The notes: generated from the sequence alone by a model not told the origin. Numbered from the stretch's first letter, positions 30,269 through 41,139 are shown. The stretch: 64,000 bases of DNA from Rhodococcus sp. W8901 (GCF_013348805.1 NZ_CP054690.1:496001-560000); one strand, 5' to 3'. Made by a program: numbers and translations.

Positions 30269-31390
30269 GTGGCTATCGAACGTACGTTTGTCGGACTGCC
30301 GAGCCTTGGTCTGCCCCGCTTCGGCGCCGGCGGACACCCGTGCCAGGGTCTGTACCACCACCTGGCGGGCACACGCCCGAAGACGGCGGTGATCGCGACG
30401 CACTACCAGATCGATTTCTCCGAGCACTACATGGCGGATTACCTGGCGAAACGGGGGATCGGCTTCCTCGGCTGGAACACCCGGTTCCGTGGCGACGAGC
30501 CTCATTTCATCCTCGACTACGCCCTGAGCGACATCGGGGTGGGTGTCCGCTGGCTCCGGGAGCAGGCCGGCGTGGAGAACGTCGTACTGCTCGGCAATTC
30601 CGGAGGCGGTTCGCTCATGGCCGCCTATCAGTCACAGGCGGTGGCACCGAAGTTGACCCCGCTGCCCGGAATGCGCTTGGCGTCCGGTGTCGAAGACTTG
30701 CCGGCCGGTGACGCCTACATCTCGACCGCTGCCCACCTGGGTCGGCCCGAGGTGCTCACTGCGTGGATGGATGGTTCGGTCACCGACGAGAGCGACCCAC
30801 TGGCAACCGACGCGTCCCTCGACTTGTTCAATCCGGACAACGGGCCGGCATACAGTGCCGAGTTCGTCGAGCGCTACCGGGCCGCGCAGGTCGCCCGCAA
30901 CCACCGCATCACCCGGTGGGTGAAGGACGAGCTCGAGCGGTTCACTGCCGCCGGCTACCACGACCGGCCGTTCTCGGTCGCCCGAACCTGGGCCGACCCG
31001 CGCATGGTCGATCCCACCATCGAGCCCACCGAACGCGAACCGAACCTCTGCTACTCCGGCGTTCCGGAGCGGGCCAACCGCTCTGTGTTCGGCATCGCCT
31101 CGGCGTGCACACTGCGGACGTGGCTGTCACTGTGGAGCCTCGAGGACTCCCAGACTCGGTCGCGTGCGCACCTACCCAACATCACCGTCCCCGCGCTGGT
31201 GGTGAACGCCATGGCCGATACGGGTGTGTTCCCCAGCGACGCAGCGGCGATCCTTGACCTGATCGGTGCGGAGGACAAGGAATTTCACGAGATCGTCGCC
31301 GATCACTACTTCCTCACCCCGGGTGCTCGTGACGAGCTCGCCGACCTGACCGCGGCCTGGATCGAGAAGCGTTTCGGAGTGTCGAAGTAG
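30269..31390 (+). CDS. Alpha/beta hydrolase of the catabolic island
   Basis: A 373-residue alpha/beta hydrolase-like protein. The nucleophile elbow is LLGNSGGGSL with the serine near residue 111. YQIDFSEHYMADYLAKRG and FLGWNTRFRG precede it. A candidate acid is in VNAMADTGVFPSDAA and the histidine in IVADHYFLTP. A lid-like insertion of about 130 residues separates nucleophile and acid. The substrate is unknown; an ester, thioester or C-C bond is possible. GTG 30269 follows AAGGAG. It lies directly behind operator B, so it is probably controlled with the importer. Confidence 0.8.
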   Translation: MAIERTFVGLPSLGLPRFGAGGHPCQGLYHHLAGTRPKTAVIATHYQIDFSEHYMADYLAKRGIGFLGWNTRFRGDEPHFILDYALSDIGVGVRWLREQAGVENVVLLGNSGGGSLMAAYQSQAVAPKLTPLPGMRLASGVEDLPAGDAYISTAAHLGRPEVLTAWMDGSVTDESDPLATDASLDLFNPDNGPAYSAEFVERYRAAQVARNHRITRWVKDELERFTAAGYHDRPFSVARTWADPRMVDPTIEPTEREPNLCYSGVPERANRSVFGIASACTLRTWLSLWSLEDSQTRSRAHLPNITVPALVVNAMADTGVFPSDAAAILDLIGAEDKEFHEIVADHYFLTPGARDELADLTAAWIEKRFGVSK

Positions 31391-31406
31391 CTGCTGCGCC
31401 CGACCG

Positions 31407-32033
31407 TCAGAGCCCGACGCGCTCCCCGGCGTGCGCCGATCCCAGCCACGTGTGTGGGTTCCCATTCCAGCACCAGCCCAGCTTCGGCTTGCGGTCGCTG
31501 ATCCACAGCGCCGGCACGCGCTTGTCGCCGCAGCGTGACGCCAGCAGCGAGAAGCACTTGTTCTTCCGCAGCATGTCGGGGCGCGCGGTGACGAGCGCGA
31601 TGCCCTCGTCGATGGTCAGCGGGCCGCGGCCGTCGCCGGTGATCTTCACGAGCGCGTCCTGGGGCGTGACGTTCAGGAACTCGGTGCCGGTGTCGATGTC
31701 GAACAGGAGGTAGCCCGGACCGTCGGGGACATCGACGCCCTCGATCGGACGGAACGTGGTGAGCTCGCCGGCCTCGAGAACGGTGAATCCCTGCTGCTTG
31801 CCGAGTGCCGCGCGGGCGATCGTCTCCTCGCGGGGAAGCCCGGTCGGGACGAGCACGAACGGGATGTGGTCCTCGCCGCGCTCGACATCGGCATCCGGGC
31901 GGGCGGCGACGACGTCACGCAGCGGGGCCAGCCCGTCACGGAACGCGGATTCGGACCTTCCGGCCAGGGCCGGATATCCGAGTCGGACGAGCTGGTCGAG
32001 TTGACGGTCGAATTCGGCGAGGGCATCGGACAT
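31407..32033 (-). CDS. DUF5701 family protein
   Basis: A 208-residue soluble protein of unknown function found widely in high-GC actinobacteria. It has no signal peptide or membrane segment. Conserved-looking blocks are LDQLVRLGYPAL near the N-terminus, FVLVPTGLP, DVPDGPGYLLFDIDTGTEFLN, and the C-terminal KNKCFSLLASRCGDKRVPALWISD with WCWNGNPHTWLGSA. The stop lies 16 bases past the convergent hydrolase stop, so it marks the end of the catabolic island. Confidence 0.82.
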   Translation of the reverse strand: MSDALAEFDRQLDQLVRLGYPALAGRSESAFRDGLAPLRDVVAARPDADVERGEDHIPFVLVPTGLPREETIARAALGKQQGFTVLEAGELTTFRPIEGVDVPDGPGYLLFDIDTGTEFLNVTPQDALVKITGDGRGPLTIDEGIALVTARPDMLRKNKCFSLLASRCGDKRVPALWISDRKPKLGWCWNGNPHTWLGSAHAGERVGL

Positions 32034-32168
32034 GGGTCATCCTTTCGACGGCAGTGGATGGTCCAACGCGCGGGCGGCGGCATTGGTTCCCCGATCGGCA
32101 GGGAAAGCTGCCATACTCCGGCCAGGGTCGCCGCGCCGGACGCGGCGGGTTCGAAAGTGGTGAGTGTG

Positions 32169-33508
32169 ATGGCCGCTCCGGCTGCAGTCGACGGACTCGG
32201 GTCACCGGCGGGATCGTCGCCCCGGGCCGGGGTCCTGGACATCTTTCTTCTGGCACTGAATATCCCTGGCCTCCAGGATATTTCGGTGGCCGACTCGGTG
32301 CGCGATCCCGGCCGCCGAGGCGCGTTCGCGCCGTTCCTGCCCGCGTCGAACATCGAGTCGGGAAGCACGCTGCCGGTGCACCCGTCCGCGGCGCGGGTGA
32401 CGCTCGACCGCACCGGCCGGGAGGTCGTGCTCGCAACGGATTCGGGTGCGATCCACGTCGGCGCCGAGGCGACCTGCCTGTCGCTGTGGATCGTGCCCGG
32501 CCACGGTGCCGTGCTCGCGTGCGAGGCGTTGGCGACCGGTCCGGGCGGGGACCTCGTCGACTGGCGTGCCGGTGAGATCGACCAGGTCCTCGCGCGGTTC
32601 CTCGCGCAGTTCGGGCTCACCGTCGATGCCCGGCTGCGCGACGTCTTCCCGGACCTCGATAGCGCCGACCTCGATACTGCCCTGTCGAATCTTCGGCTGC
32701 CCGACCTCGTCGCCGGTGCGGGTCACGAGCGTGCCTCGGCGGCCCTGGCTATCGAGGTGACCGGCGACGGCGGTGACCGGGTCCGCCGGCGGGTCGACGG
32801 CCGCGGCACCGACGCGGCGGGGTGGAGTTGGGAGTCGATCGCGCTGGTGGAGCGCCGGTGCGGGCGGGTGCGGCCATCGCCGTCCGTGAGGACGCCGGGG
32901 CGATCGTGTTCGACCTCGACGCGACCGCCGGCGACCACGACCACGACGTGTTCGGCGTGGGCGAGATGGTGCGCGCCCTCGTGCCGTGGGTCGCCGTCCG
33001 GGCCCGCCACGCCGGGGACTACCGGCTGGTGCTCGACCACCTGCGTGACCACGACGCGCTCGAGGACGGTCGACTGCTGGCCGCGCTCGACGACCTCGCC
33101 GGGGTGCAGGCGCGGCGCATGGAACGCGTCCTGCTGGCGACCGAGGCGCGGCACGACGGTGCGTCACTACCCCGGATGTCGCCCGCGCAGTTGCGGACGG
33201 TGCTGGTGCGACGGTTGTCGGCGGAGATGACGGCCCTCGATGCCGAACTCGGTGAGGCGACCCGGGTGATCGAGCGCGCGTTGCTGCGCAGTGCCGAACG
33301 GCGCGGGAGCCGGCACTCGCGGATCGCCCAGGCCTGGTCGGTCGCCGCCGGCGCCATCGCGGTGGTGGCGGTGTTCGCCGCGCTGGCCGCGGTGCCGGCG
33401 GTGGACCAGCCGACGCTGTTCGGGCACTGGATCGAGGCCCTGGCGGCGACGATCGCGATCACCGCCGGTGTCGTCGCGATCGCGATCCTCTGGCGGCGCC
33501 CGTCCTGA
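32169..33508 (+). pseudogene. Frameshifted membrane protein gene (unknown function)
   Basis: Two open frames read as halves of one protein. From ATG 32169 (or GTG 32160) the first frame runs well as protein to about 32870 (GWSWESIALVERR), then turns into Arg/Thr-rich nonsense. The -1 frame becomes protein-like from about 32860 (AGAAIAVREDAGAIVFDLDA) and ends at 33508. Together they encode about 445 residues: a soluble part followed by two C-terminal helices (VAAGAIAVVAVFAALAAV and LAATIAITAGVVAIAIL), a layout reminiscent of CorA-like proteins without a recognisable GMN motif. One lost base near 32850-32880 explains it. It may be real decay or a sequencing error; no slippery heptamer is visible. 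Confidence 0.6.
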
Positions 33509-33561
33509 CCGGTCCCGGCAGACGGCATGTACCGCGTTCGGCCGGATGGCAGGATCGGGGC

Positions 33562-34146
33562 ATGGCACTCACGCTGAATCTTGTCGGTGACCCGGACGCG
33601 GACGCCCTGTTGGCATCGGACCCGCTCGCGCTGCTGATCGGGATGCTGCTCGATCAGCAGGTGCCGATGGAGACGGCGTTCGCGGGACCGAAGAAGCTCG
33701 ACGACCGGCTCGGCGGCCTGGACGTCCACAAGATCGCGGAGATGAGCCCGGACGACTTCATCGCGGTGTGTGCGCAGCCGCCCGCGGTGCACCGGTTCCC
33801 GAAGTCGATGGGGGAGCGCATCCAGTCGCTGTGCGGCGACATCGTGGAGCACTACGACGGCGACACCGCCGCGATCTGGACGTCGGGCGACCCGGACGGC
33901 AAGGAAGTGCTGAAGCGGCTCAAGGCGCTTCCCGGGTACGGCGACCAGAAGGCACGGATCTTCCTGGCGCTCTTGGGTAAGCAGATCGGTGTCGAGCCGA
34001 AGGGCTGGCGCGAGGCCGCCGGATCGTACGGCGACGAGGGCGCGCGCCGCTCGATCGCCGACGTCGTCGACCGGCAGACGCTCCTCGAGGTGCGCGAGTT
34101 CAAGCAGGCCGCCAAGGCCGCGGCGAAGGCGGCGAAGGGGAAGTAG
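33562..34146 (+). CDS. HhH-GPD-type base-excision repair protein
   Basis: A 194-residue protein of the helix-hairpin-helix glycosylase superfamily, predicted to remove damaged bases from DNA. It opens with PLALLIGMLLDQQVPMETAF, the family's first helices. The hairpin motif LKALPGYGDQKARIFLALLGK lies near residues 115-135. The C-terminus ends in a Lys/Ala-rich tail (AAKAAAKAAKGK) likely to contact DNA. No [4Fe-4S] cysteine cluster is present, so it belongs to the short, cluster-free subgroup. It stands alone on its strand. Confidence 0.85.
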   Translation: MALTLNLVGDPDADALLASDPLALLIGMLLDQQVPMETAFAGPKKLDDRLGGLDVHKIAEMSPDDFIAVCAQPPAVHRFPKSMGERIQSLCGDIVEHYDGDTAAIWTSGDPDGKEVLKRLKALPGYGDQKARIFLALLGKQIGVEPKGWREAAGSYGDEGARRSIADVVDRQTLLEVREFKQAAKAAAKAAKGK

Positions 34147-34156
34147 GGACTCCTGG

Positions 34157-34375
34157 ATGAACGATGACGGGTCGCTGCTGTGCGGGCGATGGGCGGAAGC
34201 CCCTCCTGCCGGCGCGCGGCGTCGACTTCACCCAGGCCCGGCGCGGCAGATCTCGGTCACCACGGGGAAGACGAAGCTCAGCCCCTTGGACTACACGCGA
34301 GAGCGCCTCGAAATGTTCCCCGACGCAACGGAGATCGCCGAGAACATCGCACTCATCGAGGGCAACGGGCAGTAG
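34157..34375 (+). CDS. Possible small hypothetical protein or gene remnant
   Basis: A 72-residue open frame. Its second half (GKTKLSPLDYTRERLEMFPD and AENIALIEGNG) looks like genuine protein, while the first half is Arg/Ala-rich and doubtful. There is no convincing ribosome site. It could be the 3' remnant of a lost gene between the repair protein and the VOC gene. I do not recognise the family. Confidence 0.3.
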   Translation: MNDDGSLLCGRWAEAPPAGARRRLHPGPARQISVTTGKTKLSPLDYTRERLEMFPDATEIAENIALIEGNGQ

Positions 34376-34428
34376 CGGCGGCTCCACCCCGCATCGAATC
34401 GGCAAGACGGCATTGCAGGATGGATTCC

Positions 34429-34869
34429 ATGGCACACGTGCAACGTTTCGACCACGTCGGCATCACCGTCGCGGACCTCGACGCGGCAACCGCGTTCTTC
34501 GTCGGACTCGGTCTCGAGGTGGAGGGCACCGGGTCCGTGGAGGGTGAGTTCGTCGAGACCGTGTGCGGCATCCCCGGTGCGCACTGCAACATCGTGATGC
34601 TGCGGCCGCCCGGCGGCGGGTCCCGGCTGGAACTCTCGGCCTTCGTCACGCCCGATCACGTGCCGGGATCGCCGACAGCGATGGCCAACGAGCTCGGGCT
34701 GCGCAACGTGTCCTTCGAGGTCGGCGATCTTCAGGCGGCCGTCGACGCGGTGGCTGCGGACGGGTACGGGCTCGTCGGTGGCATCGGCGAGTACGAGAAC
34801 AGCGTGCGCATGGCTTACGTGCGTGGGCCCGAAGGGATCATCGTGTCCCTGTTCGAGCAGATCGGCTGA
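34429..34869 (+). CDS. VOC-family protein (glyoxalase/dioxygenase-like)
   Basis: A 146-residue VOC protein with both modules in one chain. FDHVGITVADLDAATAFFVGLGLE begins module 1 and supplies a metal histidine; LGLRNVSFEVGDLQAAVDAV begins module 2; YVRGPEGIIVSLFEQ carries the final glutamate. The length and the AHCNIVMLRPPGGGSRLEL strand resemble lactoylglutathione lyase-like proteins of unknown substrate. AGGA lies eight bases before ATG 34429. It converges with a second, unrelated VOC gene. Confidence 0.85.
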   Translation: MAHVQRFDHVGITVADLDAATAFFVGLGLEVEGTGSVEGEFVETVCGIPGAHCNIVMLRPPGGGSRLELSAFVTPDHVPGSPTAMANELGLRNVSFEVGDLQAAVDAVAADGYGLVGGIGEYENSVRMAYVRGPEGIIVSLFEQIG

Positions 34870-34908
34870 CGCGCGAGTCCGATCATCGTGATTCCGGGGC
34901 AACCAGAT

Positions 34909-35307
34909 TCAGCCGGGCGGCGCGAAGAACTCGAGCGCGATGTTGTCGGGGTCGCGGAAGGACAGCCCGGAACCGTAGGCGGCGGTCTTGATGCCGCCGT
35001 GCGCGATGCCGAGCTCGTCGAGACGATCCCGCCAGAATTCGAGTTCGCCGGTGGTGCAGGCGAATGCGACGTGGTCGAGGCCGATCCGTCGTTCGTCGAA
35101 CTCTGCGTCCGGGCGCTCGCCGGTGTGGGTGTGCAGGCCGAACATGGTCCCGCCGCCGAGCACGAAGACGGCGTGATGGAAGGCCCCGGATTCCTCGTCC
35201 TCGTCGAGCACCGGCGGCGACCCGAACAGGCGCGTGTACCACTCGGTGCTGACGGCCATGTCGGACACCGTGACCGCGATGTGGGTTAGAGCTGGGAACG
35301 GCGCCAC
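34909..35307 (-). CDS. VOC-family protein
   Basis: A 132-residue VOC protein. LTHIAVTVSDMAVSTEWYTRLFG starts module 1 and LDHVAFACTTGELEFWRDRL starts module 2. The last strand, DPDNIALEFFAPP, holds the metal glutamate. HHAVFVLGGGTMFGLHTH is typical of the glyoxalase-like subgroup of this size. The start is GTG 35307. It lies downstream of the ammonium channel gene on the same strand, about 80 bases away, and no pathway link is evident. Confidence 0.85.
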   Translation of the reverse strand: MAPFPALTHIAVTVSDMAVSTEWYTRLFGSPPVLDEDEESGAFHHAVFVLGGGTMFGLHTHTGERPDAEFDERRIGLDHVAFACTTGELEFWRDRLDELGIAHGGIKTAAYGSGLSFRDPDNIALEFFAPPG

Positions 35308-35385
35308 AACGCACCTCTTCCTCCGGAACGGCGATACAGACCACGGTAGCGTCGTTCGCCGCTCCGGAGGGAGGGATTGGATCCG

Positions 35386-36702
<1,317 letters not shown>

Positions 36703-36887
36703 GTCAGTTTCTCCTCACCGTCGCGGGGCGACCGCACGCGAGAAACGACGATCGTCGCCTCCGGTTTCACCGGCGCTGCCGCGCTGTTGCGAGCGTGTTT
36801 CGGAAATCTCTCGCCGATTCGCGGGCCGGACGGCACCCGGGTGCGGTCCTGCGGCGCACCGTCGGGACGCGCCGGTAGTCTTTCGCC

Positions 36888-39092
36888 GTGGCCCTGTACC
36901 GGAAATATCGACCAGCTTCGTTCGCGGAGGTGGTGGGTCAGGAGCACGTCACCGAGCCCCTGAGCACCGCACTCGACGCTGGACGCATCAACCACGCCTA
37001 CCTGTTCTCGGGTCCGCGCGGCTGCGGCAAGACGTCGTCGGCCCGCATCCTGGCGCGCTCGCTCAACTGCGTGCAGGGGCCCACGTCGACGCCGTGCGGT
37101 GAGTGCTCGTCGTGTGTCGCCCTCGGCCCGGGCGGGCCAGGCAATCTCGACGTCATCGAGCTCGACGCGGCCAGCCACGGCGGTGTCGAGGACACCCGTG
37201 AGCTGCGCGACCGCGCGTTCTACGCGCCCGCCGAGTCGCGGTACCGGGTGTTCATCGTCGACGAGGCGCACATGGTCACCACCGCGGGCTTCAACGCGCT
37301 GCTCAAGATCGTCGAGGAGCCGCCGGAGCACCTCATCTTCATCTTCGCCACCACCGAGCCCGAGAAGGTGCTGCCGACCATCCGGTCGCGCACCCACCAC
37401 TACCCGTTCCGGCTGCTGGCGCCGTCCACCATGCGCGGGCTCCTCGAGAAGATCTGCGCGCAGGAACACGTGCCGGTCGAGGACGCGGTGTACCCACTGG
37501 TCATCCGCGCCGGCGGCGGCTCGCCGCGCGACTCGCTGAGCGTGCTCGACCAACTCCTCGCCGGTGCCGGGGGGGAGGGCGTCCGGTATGCGCGGGCGCT
37601 CGCCCTGCTCGGCGTCACCGATGTTGCGCTCATCGACGAAGCCGTGGACGCGCTGGCCGCGAACGACGGCGCCGCACTGTTCGGCACCGTCGACAAGGTG
37701 ATGGACGCCGGGCACGACCCGCGCCGGTTCGCCGTCGACCTGCTCGAGCGCCTGCGCGACCTGATCCTCATGCGCGCCGTGCCCGACGCCGCCGAGCGCG
37801 GGCTGGTCGACGCCCCCGGCGACGTCCTCGACCGCATGCGCGAGGAAGCCGAACGCATCGGTCCCGCGACGCTCGCCCGCTACGCCGAACTGGTGCACGA
37901 CGGCCTCGGCGAGATGCGCGGTGCCACGGCACCACGCCTGCTGCTCGAGGTGATGTGCGCCCGAATGCTGCTGCCGTCCGCCACGGACGCGGAATCGGCT
38001 GTGCTGCAACGCCTCGAGCGGATCGAGCAGGGAGTGGTGATCACCGCCGCCGGTTCCGCCGCGGCGCCCGCCCCGGCCGCCGCGCCGCGTCCGGCCGCTG
38101 TCGAGCCGCCGCCGTCGTCGGGTCCCGTCTACCAGCGTCCGTCGCAGCGCCGCGAGGCCGACGCCGCGCCGGCCCCCGAGCCGCAGCGGCAGCCGGAACC
38201 GCCCCGCGAACCCGAGCCCGTGCGTCAGCCGGAGCCTGTCGTGGCGCAGCCCCTCGCCGAGCCGCGTCAGCCGGAGCCGGCGCGTGAGCCGGAACCTTCC
38301 CGCGAACCCGAACCCGAACCCGAGCCCGTGCGCGTGCCGGAACCTCCGCGCCGGCCCGAGTCGGTTGTCGAACCCGTCGTCGCCGTCGCGCCCGTCCCGG
38401 AGCCCGTCGCGCCCGTGCCCGAGCCCGCAGCGCCTGCGCCGGTCCCGGAACCTGCTCCGGTGCAAGCGGAGTCGTCGGATCGCCCGGACGTCGCCGGGGT
38501 TCGTGCGGTGTGGTCCGAGGTGCGTGCCAAGGTGCGCGACCGCAGTCGCACGGTCGAGGTGATGCTGTCCGGCGCCACGGTCCGGTCGGTGGACGGTCCG
38601 CGTCTGGTGCTCAGCCACGACTCGGCCCCGCTGGCCAAGCGCCTGGTCGAGCCTCGCAACACGGACGTGATCGGTGCCGCGATGCGCGATGTGTTCGGCG
38701 GCGACTGGGAGGTCACGTGCGAGCACGGCACCGCGCCGCCGGCGCAGACGGCTCCGTCCCGGTCGGCGCAGCAGGCGAAAGCTCCTGCCGCACCGCGTTT
38801 CTCCCGGCCCAGTCAGGGCAGGGCTGCCGTGGCGCCCCCTCCGTCGGTACCCCGGTCGTCCTCGTCTGACCTCGACGACATCCCGCCGCCCGAGGCTCCG
38901 GACTACCCGGACGACCCCGGGCCGCCGCCCGTCGACTACGAGGCCACCCCTCCTCCCACCACCCCCGAGGATGAGGAAGAGATGATGGCCGAGGCGGCCG
39001 TGCCGGTGGATCAGGCGAGCCGTCGCGACCCGGACGAGGTCGCCGCGGAGTTCCTCGGCGAGATCCTCGGCGCGCGCAAGATCGACGGTTAG
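36888..39092 (+). CDS. dnaX: DNA polymerase III gamma/tau subunit
   Basis: A 734-residue clamp-loader ATPase. Residues 1-370 form the AAA+ module: [18 protein letters not shown], Walker [11 protein letters not shown], a four-cysteine zinc finger (LNC, then CGECSSC), Walker [10 protein letters not shown] and sensor 1 FATTEPEKV. Residues about 385-530 are a low-complexity tract dominated by PEP/REPEP units. A C-terminal tau-like domain ([21 protein letters not shown]) and an acidic tail follow. GTG 36888 begins at the conserved sequence. The last 154 bases of the gene are duplicated 2 kb downstream around an inserted element. Confidence 0.95.
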   Translation: MALYRKYRPASFAEVVGQEHVTEPLSTALDAGRINHAYLFSGPRGCGKTSSARILARSLNCVQGPTSTPCGECSSCVALGPGGPGNLDVIELDAASHGGVEDTRELRDRAFYAPAESRYRVFIVDEAHMVTTAGFNALLKIVEEPPEHLIFIFATTEPEKVLPTIRSRTHHYPFRLLAPSTMRGLLEKICAQEHVPVEDAVYPLVIRAGGGSPRDSLSVLDQLLAGAGGEGVRYARALALLGVTDVALIDEAVDALAANDGAALFGTVDKVMDAGHDPRRFAVDLLERLRDLILMRAVPDAAERGLVDAPGDVLDRMREEAERIGPATLARYAELVHDGLGEMRGATAPRLLLEVMCARMLLPSATDAESAVLQRLERIEQGVVITAAGSAAAPAPAAAPRPAAVEPPPSSGPVYQRPSQRREADAAPAPEPQRQPEPPREPEPVRQPEPVVAQPLAEPRQPEPAREPEPSREPEPEPEPVRVPEPPRRPESVVEPVVAVAPVPEPVAPVPEPAAPAPVPEPAPVQAESSDRPDVAGVRAVWSEVRAKVRDRSRTVEVMLSGATVRSVDGPRLVLSHDSAPLAKRLVEPRNTDVIGAAMRDVFGGDWEVTCEHGTAPPAQTAPSRSAQQAKAPAAPRFSRPSQGRAAVAPPPSVPRSSSSDLDDIPPPEAPDYPDDPGPPPVDYEATPPPTTPEDEEEMMAEAAVPVDQASRRDPDEVAAEFLGEILGARKIDG

Positions 39093-39093
39093 G
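38940..39093 (+). repeat. 154-bp direct repeat, left copy (dnaX 3' end)
   Basis: The end of dnaX, from the GAGGCCACCC segment to TTAGG just past the stop, recurs at 41140-41292. The two copies differ at only three places: one C/G substitution, one deleted C and one G/A substitution. This copy is intact dnaX. Confidence 0.9.
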
Positions 39094-39140
39094 GCGTGTC
39101 TCCTAGGCCGCGGTGGAGGGATCGGTGACGACTGCTGGTC

Positions 39141-39440
39141 GTGTCGGCCACCAAGCACTTGAATGATGAGCGGTGGTTGTTGATCGAGCCGTTGCTTCCT
39201 TCCTCGGACGGCCTGTGGGCCGCCTGTTCCGAGACAACCGCCGGGTGGTCGACGGCATCATCTACCGCTACCGGGCCGCAATCGCGTGGCGGCGGGACGT
39301 ACCTACCGATTTTCGGCCCGTGGCACACGATCTGGAAACGTCAGCGTCGGTATGCCGGCGATGGAACCTGGGACACGATTTCGGCCGCGCTCCTCGCCCA
39401 TTTCAGATACGAACCGCCTGGTCGACTGGACCGTCGGTAG
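39141..39440 (+). pseudogene. IS5-family transposase N-terminal remnant
   Basis: A decayed fragment of an IS5-type (IS427-like) DDE transposase. Pieces in alternating frames line up as one N-terminus: HLNDERWLLIEPLLPSSDG, then RLFRDNRRVVDGIIYRYR, then FGPWHTIWKRQRRYAGDG. Two frameshifts and loss of the catalytic C-terminal part make it inactive. Right after the dnaX stop, GGGCGTGTCTCCTAGG looks like the terminal inverted repeat of such elements, so the IS boundary abuts dnaX. Confidence 0.75.
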
Positions 39441-39483
39441 ACACGAACATCTGCCGCGCATACCAACACTGCAGTCGATCCCG

Positions 39484-40836
39484 TCACCGTTTTGCACGGC
39501 GGGCGAGGACCACGAGGCAGCCGAGGGCGAGGACAGCCAGAGCGACGATCAGCAGTCCCACCCGCCAGAGATTGTCGACCTCTCCGTTGATGAGGGCCAC
39601 CATAGCCATCGGAGCCATGCCCCCGAGAATGGCTGCAGCCTGGTAGCCGAGCGAGGCGCCCGAATAGCGCACCTCCGGCGGGAAGAGTTCTGCGAACAGA
39701 GCTGCCTGCGGACCGGTCTGGAACGACATGACGACGCACGAAATGATCAGGGCGGCAGCGAGCGGCCAAATGTTCTGCGGTGACGAGGCGCCGACGAGCA
39801 ACCACATCGGAACGGCCCATAGCCCCATGCCCACGATGCCGATGCCGTAGATCAGCTTGCGGCCGTAAATGTCGGACAGGTACGCGGTCAGCGGCACCAT
39901 GGGTACAAGCACTCCCGCTGCCACCAGGATGATCGCGAGGACATCCGATCGGGCAATGTCGAGGGTTGTAGTGGCGACCTGTACCGACCCCGTGATGGTG
40001 AGATAGAACATCACGATGCCGACCAGATAGGTGCCACCGGCCATGATCACGGTGCCCCCGTTGTTCCGGATGACCTCGAGAATTGGGGAACGCCGCTTGA
40101 TCGGTTCGGCGGCCAGCTTGGCCTCGAGCTGCTGGAACTCGGGGGTTTCTTCGAGGTAGCGGTGGATGGCGAATGCGACGAAGAGCATGAAAAGGCTGAT
40201 CCAGAACGGGACGCGCCAGCCCCATGACATGAACGCCTCCGGTGTCACCGCCCACGCTGCGATGAGGAAGACCGCGTTGCCGACGACCACGCCGATCGGG
40301 ATGCCGAGCTGGGCAAAGCTCCCGTAGAAGCCTCGTCGGTTCGGGGGCGCGTACTCGGTGGCCAGCAAGACTGCGCCACCCCATTGCGCCCCGACAGCAA
40401 GGCCTTGGCAGATGCGCAGCAGCACCAGCATCGTCGGGGCGAGCCACACGATCGAGGTGTCCGGCACCAGTCCGATCAAGGTCGTCGCGATGCCCATGAT
40501 CAGGATCGCAATCACAAGCACCGGCTTACGGCCGTATTTGTCGCCGAAGTGACCGGAGATGATCCCGCCGATGGGCCGTGCGATGAAACCCACCGCGACG
40601 GTAGCGAACGAATTGAGTGCGGCGACAACTTCGCTCTGAGTGGCAAAGAACGTCTTGTTGAAGACCAGAGCGGCGGCTGTCGCGTAGATGAAGAAGTCGT
40701 ACCACTCGAGGGAGGTTGACACGGCGGCGGCAAACGCAGCCTTACGGGCCGCTCGGCGCGGGTGCGGCGGCGCAGCGTTCGCCGGCGCAGCGTTCGGCGC
40801 CGTGGTCTGCTGCGGGGAAGCCGATGTTGGGGGCAT
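39484..40836 (-). CDS. MHS-family major facilitator (metabolite:H+ symporter)
   Basis: A proton symporter of the ProP/KgtP/ShiA class with twelve membrane helices, about 450 residues. Signature elements are SLEWYDFFIYATAAALVF, the loop GGIISGHFGDKYGRKPVL between helices 2 and 3, and ICQGLAVGAQWGGAVLLATEY. The substrate is an unidentified organic acid or compatible solute. The start at 40836 has AGAGG five bases before it; an ATG at 40857 would add seven residues. It is the only intact gene of a 2-kb insert between two transposase remnants, and a TetR-type palindrome lies upstream. Its codons look slightly less GC-rich than the neighbours. Confidence 0.88.
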   Translation of the reverse strand: MPPTSASPQQTTAPNAAPANAAPPHPRRAARKAAFAAAVSTSLEWYDFFIYATAAALVFNKTFFATQSEVVAALNSFATVAVGFIARPIGGIISGHFGDKYGRKPVLVIAILIMGIATTLIGLVPDTSIVWLAPTMLVLLRICQGLAVGAQWGGAVLLATEYAPPNRRGFYGSFAQLGIPIGVVVGNAVFLIAAWAVTPEAFMSWGWRVPFWISLFMLFVAFAIHRYLEETPEFQQLEAKLAAEPIKRRSPILEVIRNNGGTVIMAGGTYLVGIVMFYLTITGSVQVATTTLDIARSDVLAIILVAAGVLVPMVPLTAYLSDIYGRKLIYGIGIVGMGLWAVPMWLLVGASSPQNIWPLAAALIISCVVMSFQTGPQAALFAELFPPEVRYSGASLGYQAAAILGGMAPMAMVALINGEVDNLWRVGLLIVALAVLALGCLVVLARRAKR

Positions 40837-40864
40837 CTTCGCCTCTTTCGAACTCATGGGACAG

Positions 40865-40882
40865 ACCGAGCGAACGCTCGGT
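40865..40882. promoter_or_regulatory. TetR-type palindromic operator before the MHS transporter
   Basis: ACCGAGCGAACGCTCGGT is a perfect eight-base inverted repeat with a two-base centre, 29 bases upstream of the transporter start. The pattern is typical for TetR-family repressors. No cognate regulator is encoded within the insert, so control would be by a regulator elsewhere. Confidence 0.6.
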
Positions 40883-40922
40883 AGCGATGTTCACGTAACA
40901 TAGGTGACGCACGCCACTGCGG

Positions 40923-41139
40923 TCAACTTCTGGCGAGGACGCCACACTGTTGTCGAATGGGACTCCGACCGTGCGCTCCCTGGTCGCTGAGTCCCGTGAG
41001 GGCGGAGTGGGCTCGGTGGTGATTGAAGTGAAGCAAGCCGGGGTAGAGCAGTTCGGCGTTCGGCTTCCGAGGTGTAGAAGCGGGCGCAGGCCCAACCCAC
41101 CGAGAGTGCGGTGGAACCGCTCGATCTTCCCGTTCGTCT
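40923..41139 (-). pseudogene. IS481-family transposase C-terminal remnant
   Basis: On the minus strand, fragments in shifting frames match the end of IS481 transposases: TNGKIERFHRTL at the truncated 5' edge, ARFYTSEAERRTAL, then LLHFNHHRAHSALTGL and a final tail. The piece begins exactly where the duplicated dnaX end starts (41140), so that junction cut the transposase. It is nonfunctional. Confidence 0.72.

Noticed and set aside
34157-34375. Firm call of a 72-residue gene
   Set aside because: Only the second half looks like protein and there is no convincing ribosome site; kept as low confidence.
36703-36887. GlnR site in front of the ammonium channel
   Set aside because: GAAAC segments are present, but spacing and partner half-sites do not fit the consensus well enough.
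36888-39092. Programmed frameshift in dnaX making a short gamma form
   Set aside because: No slippery A-run or stimulatory structure is evident in this GC-rich gene; a single long product is assumed.
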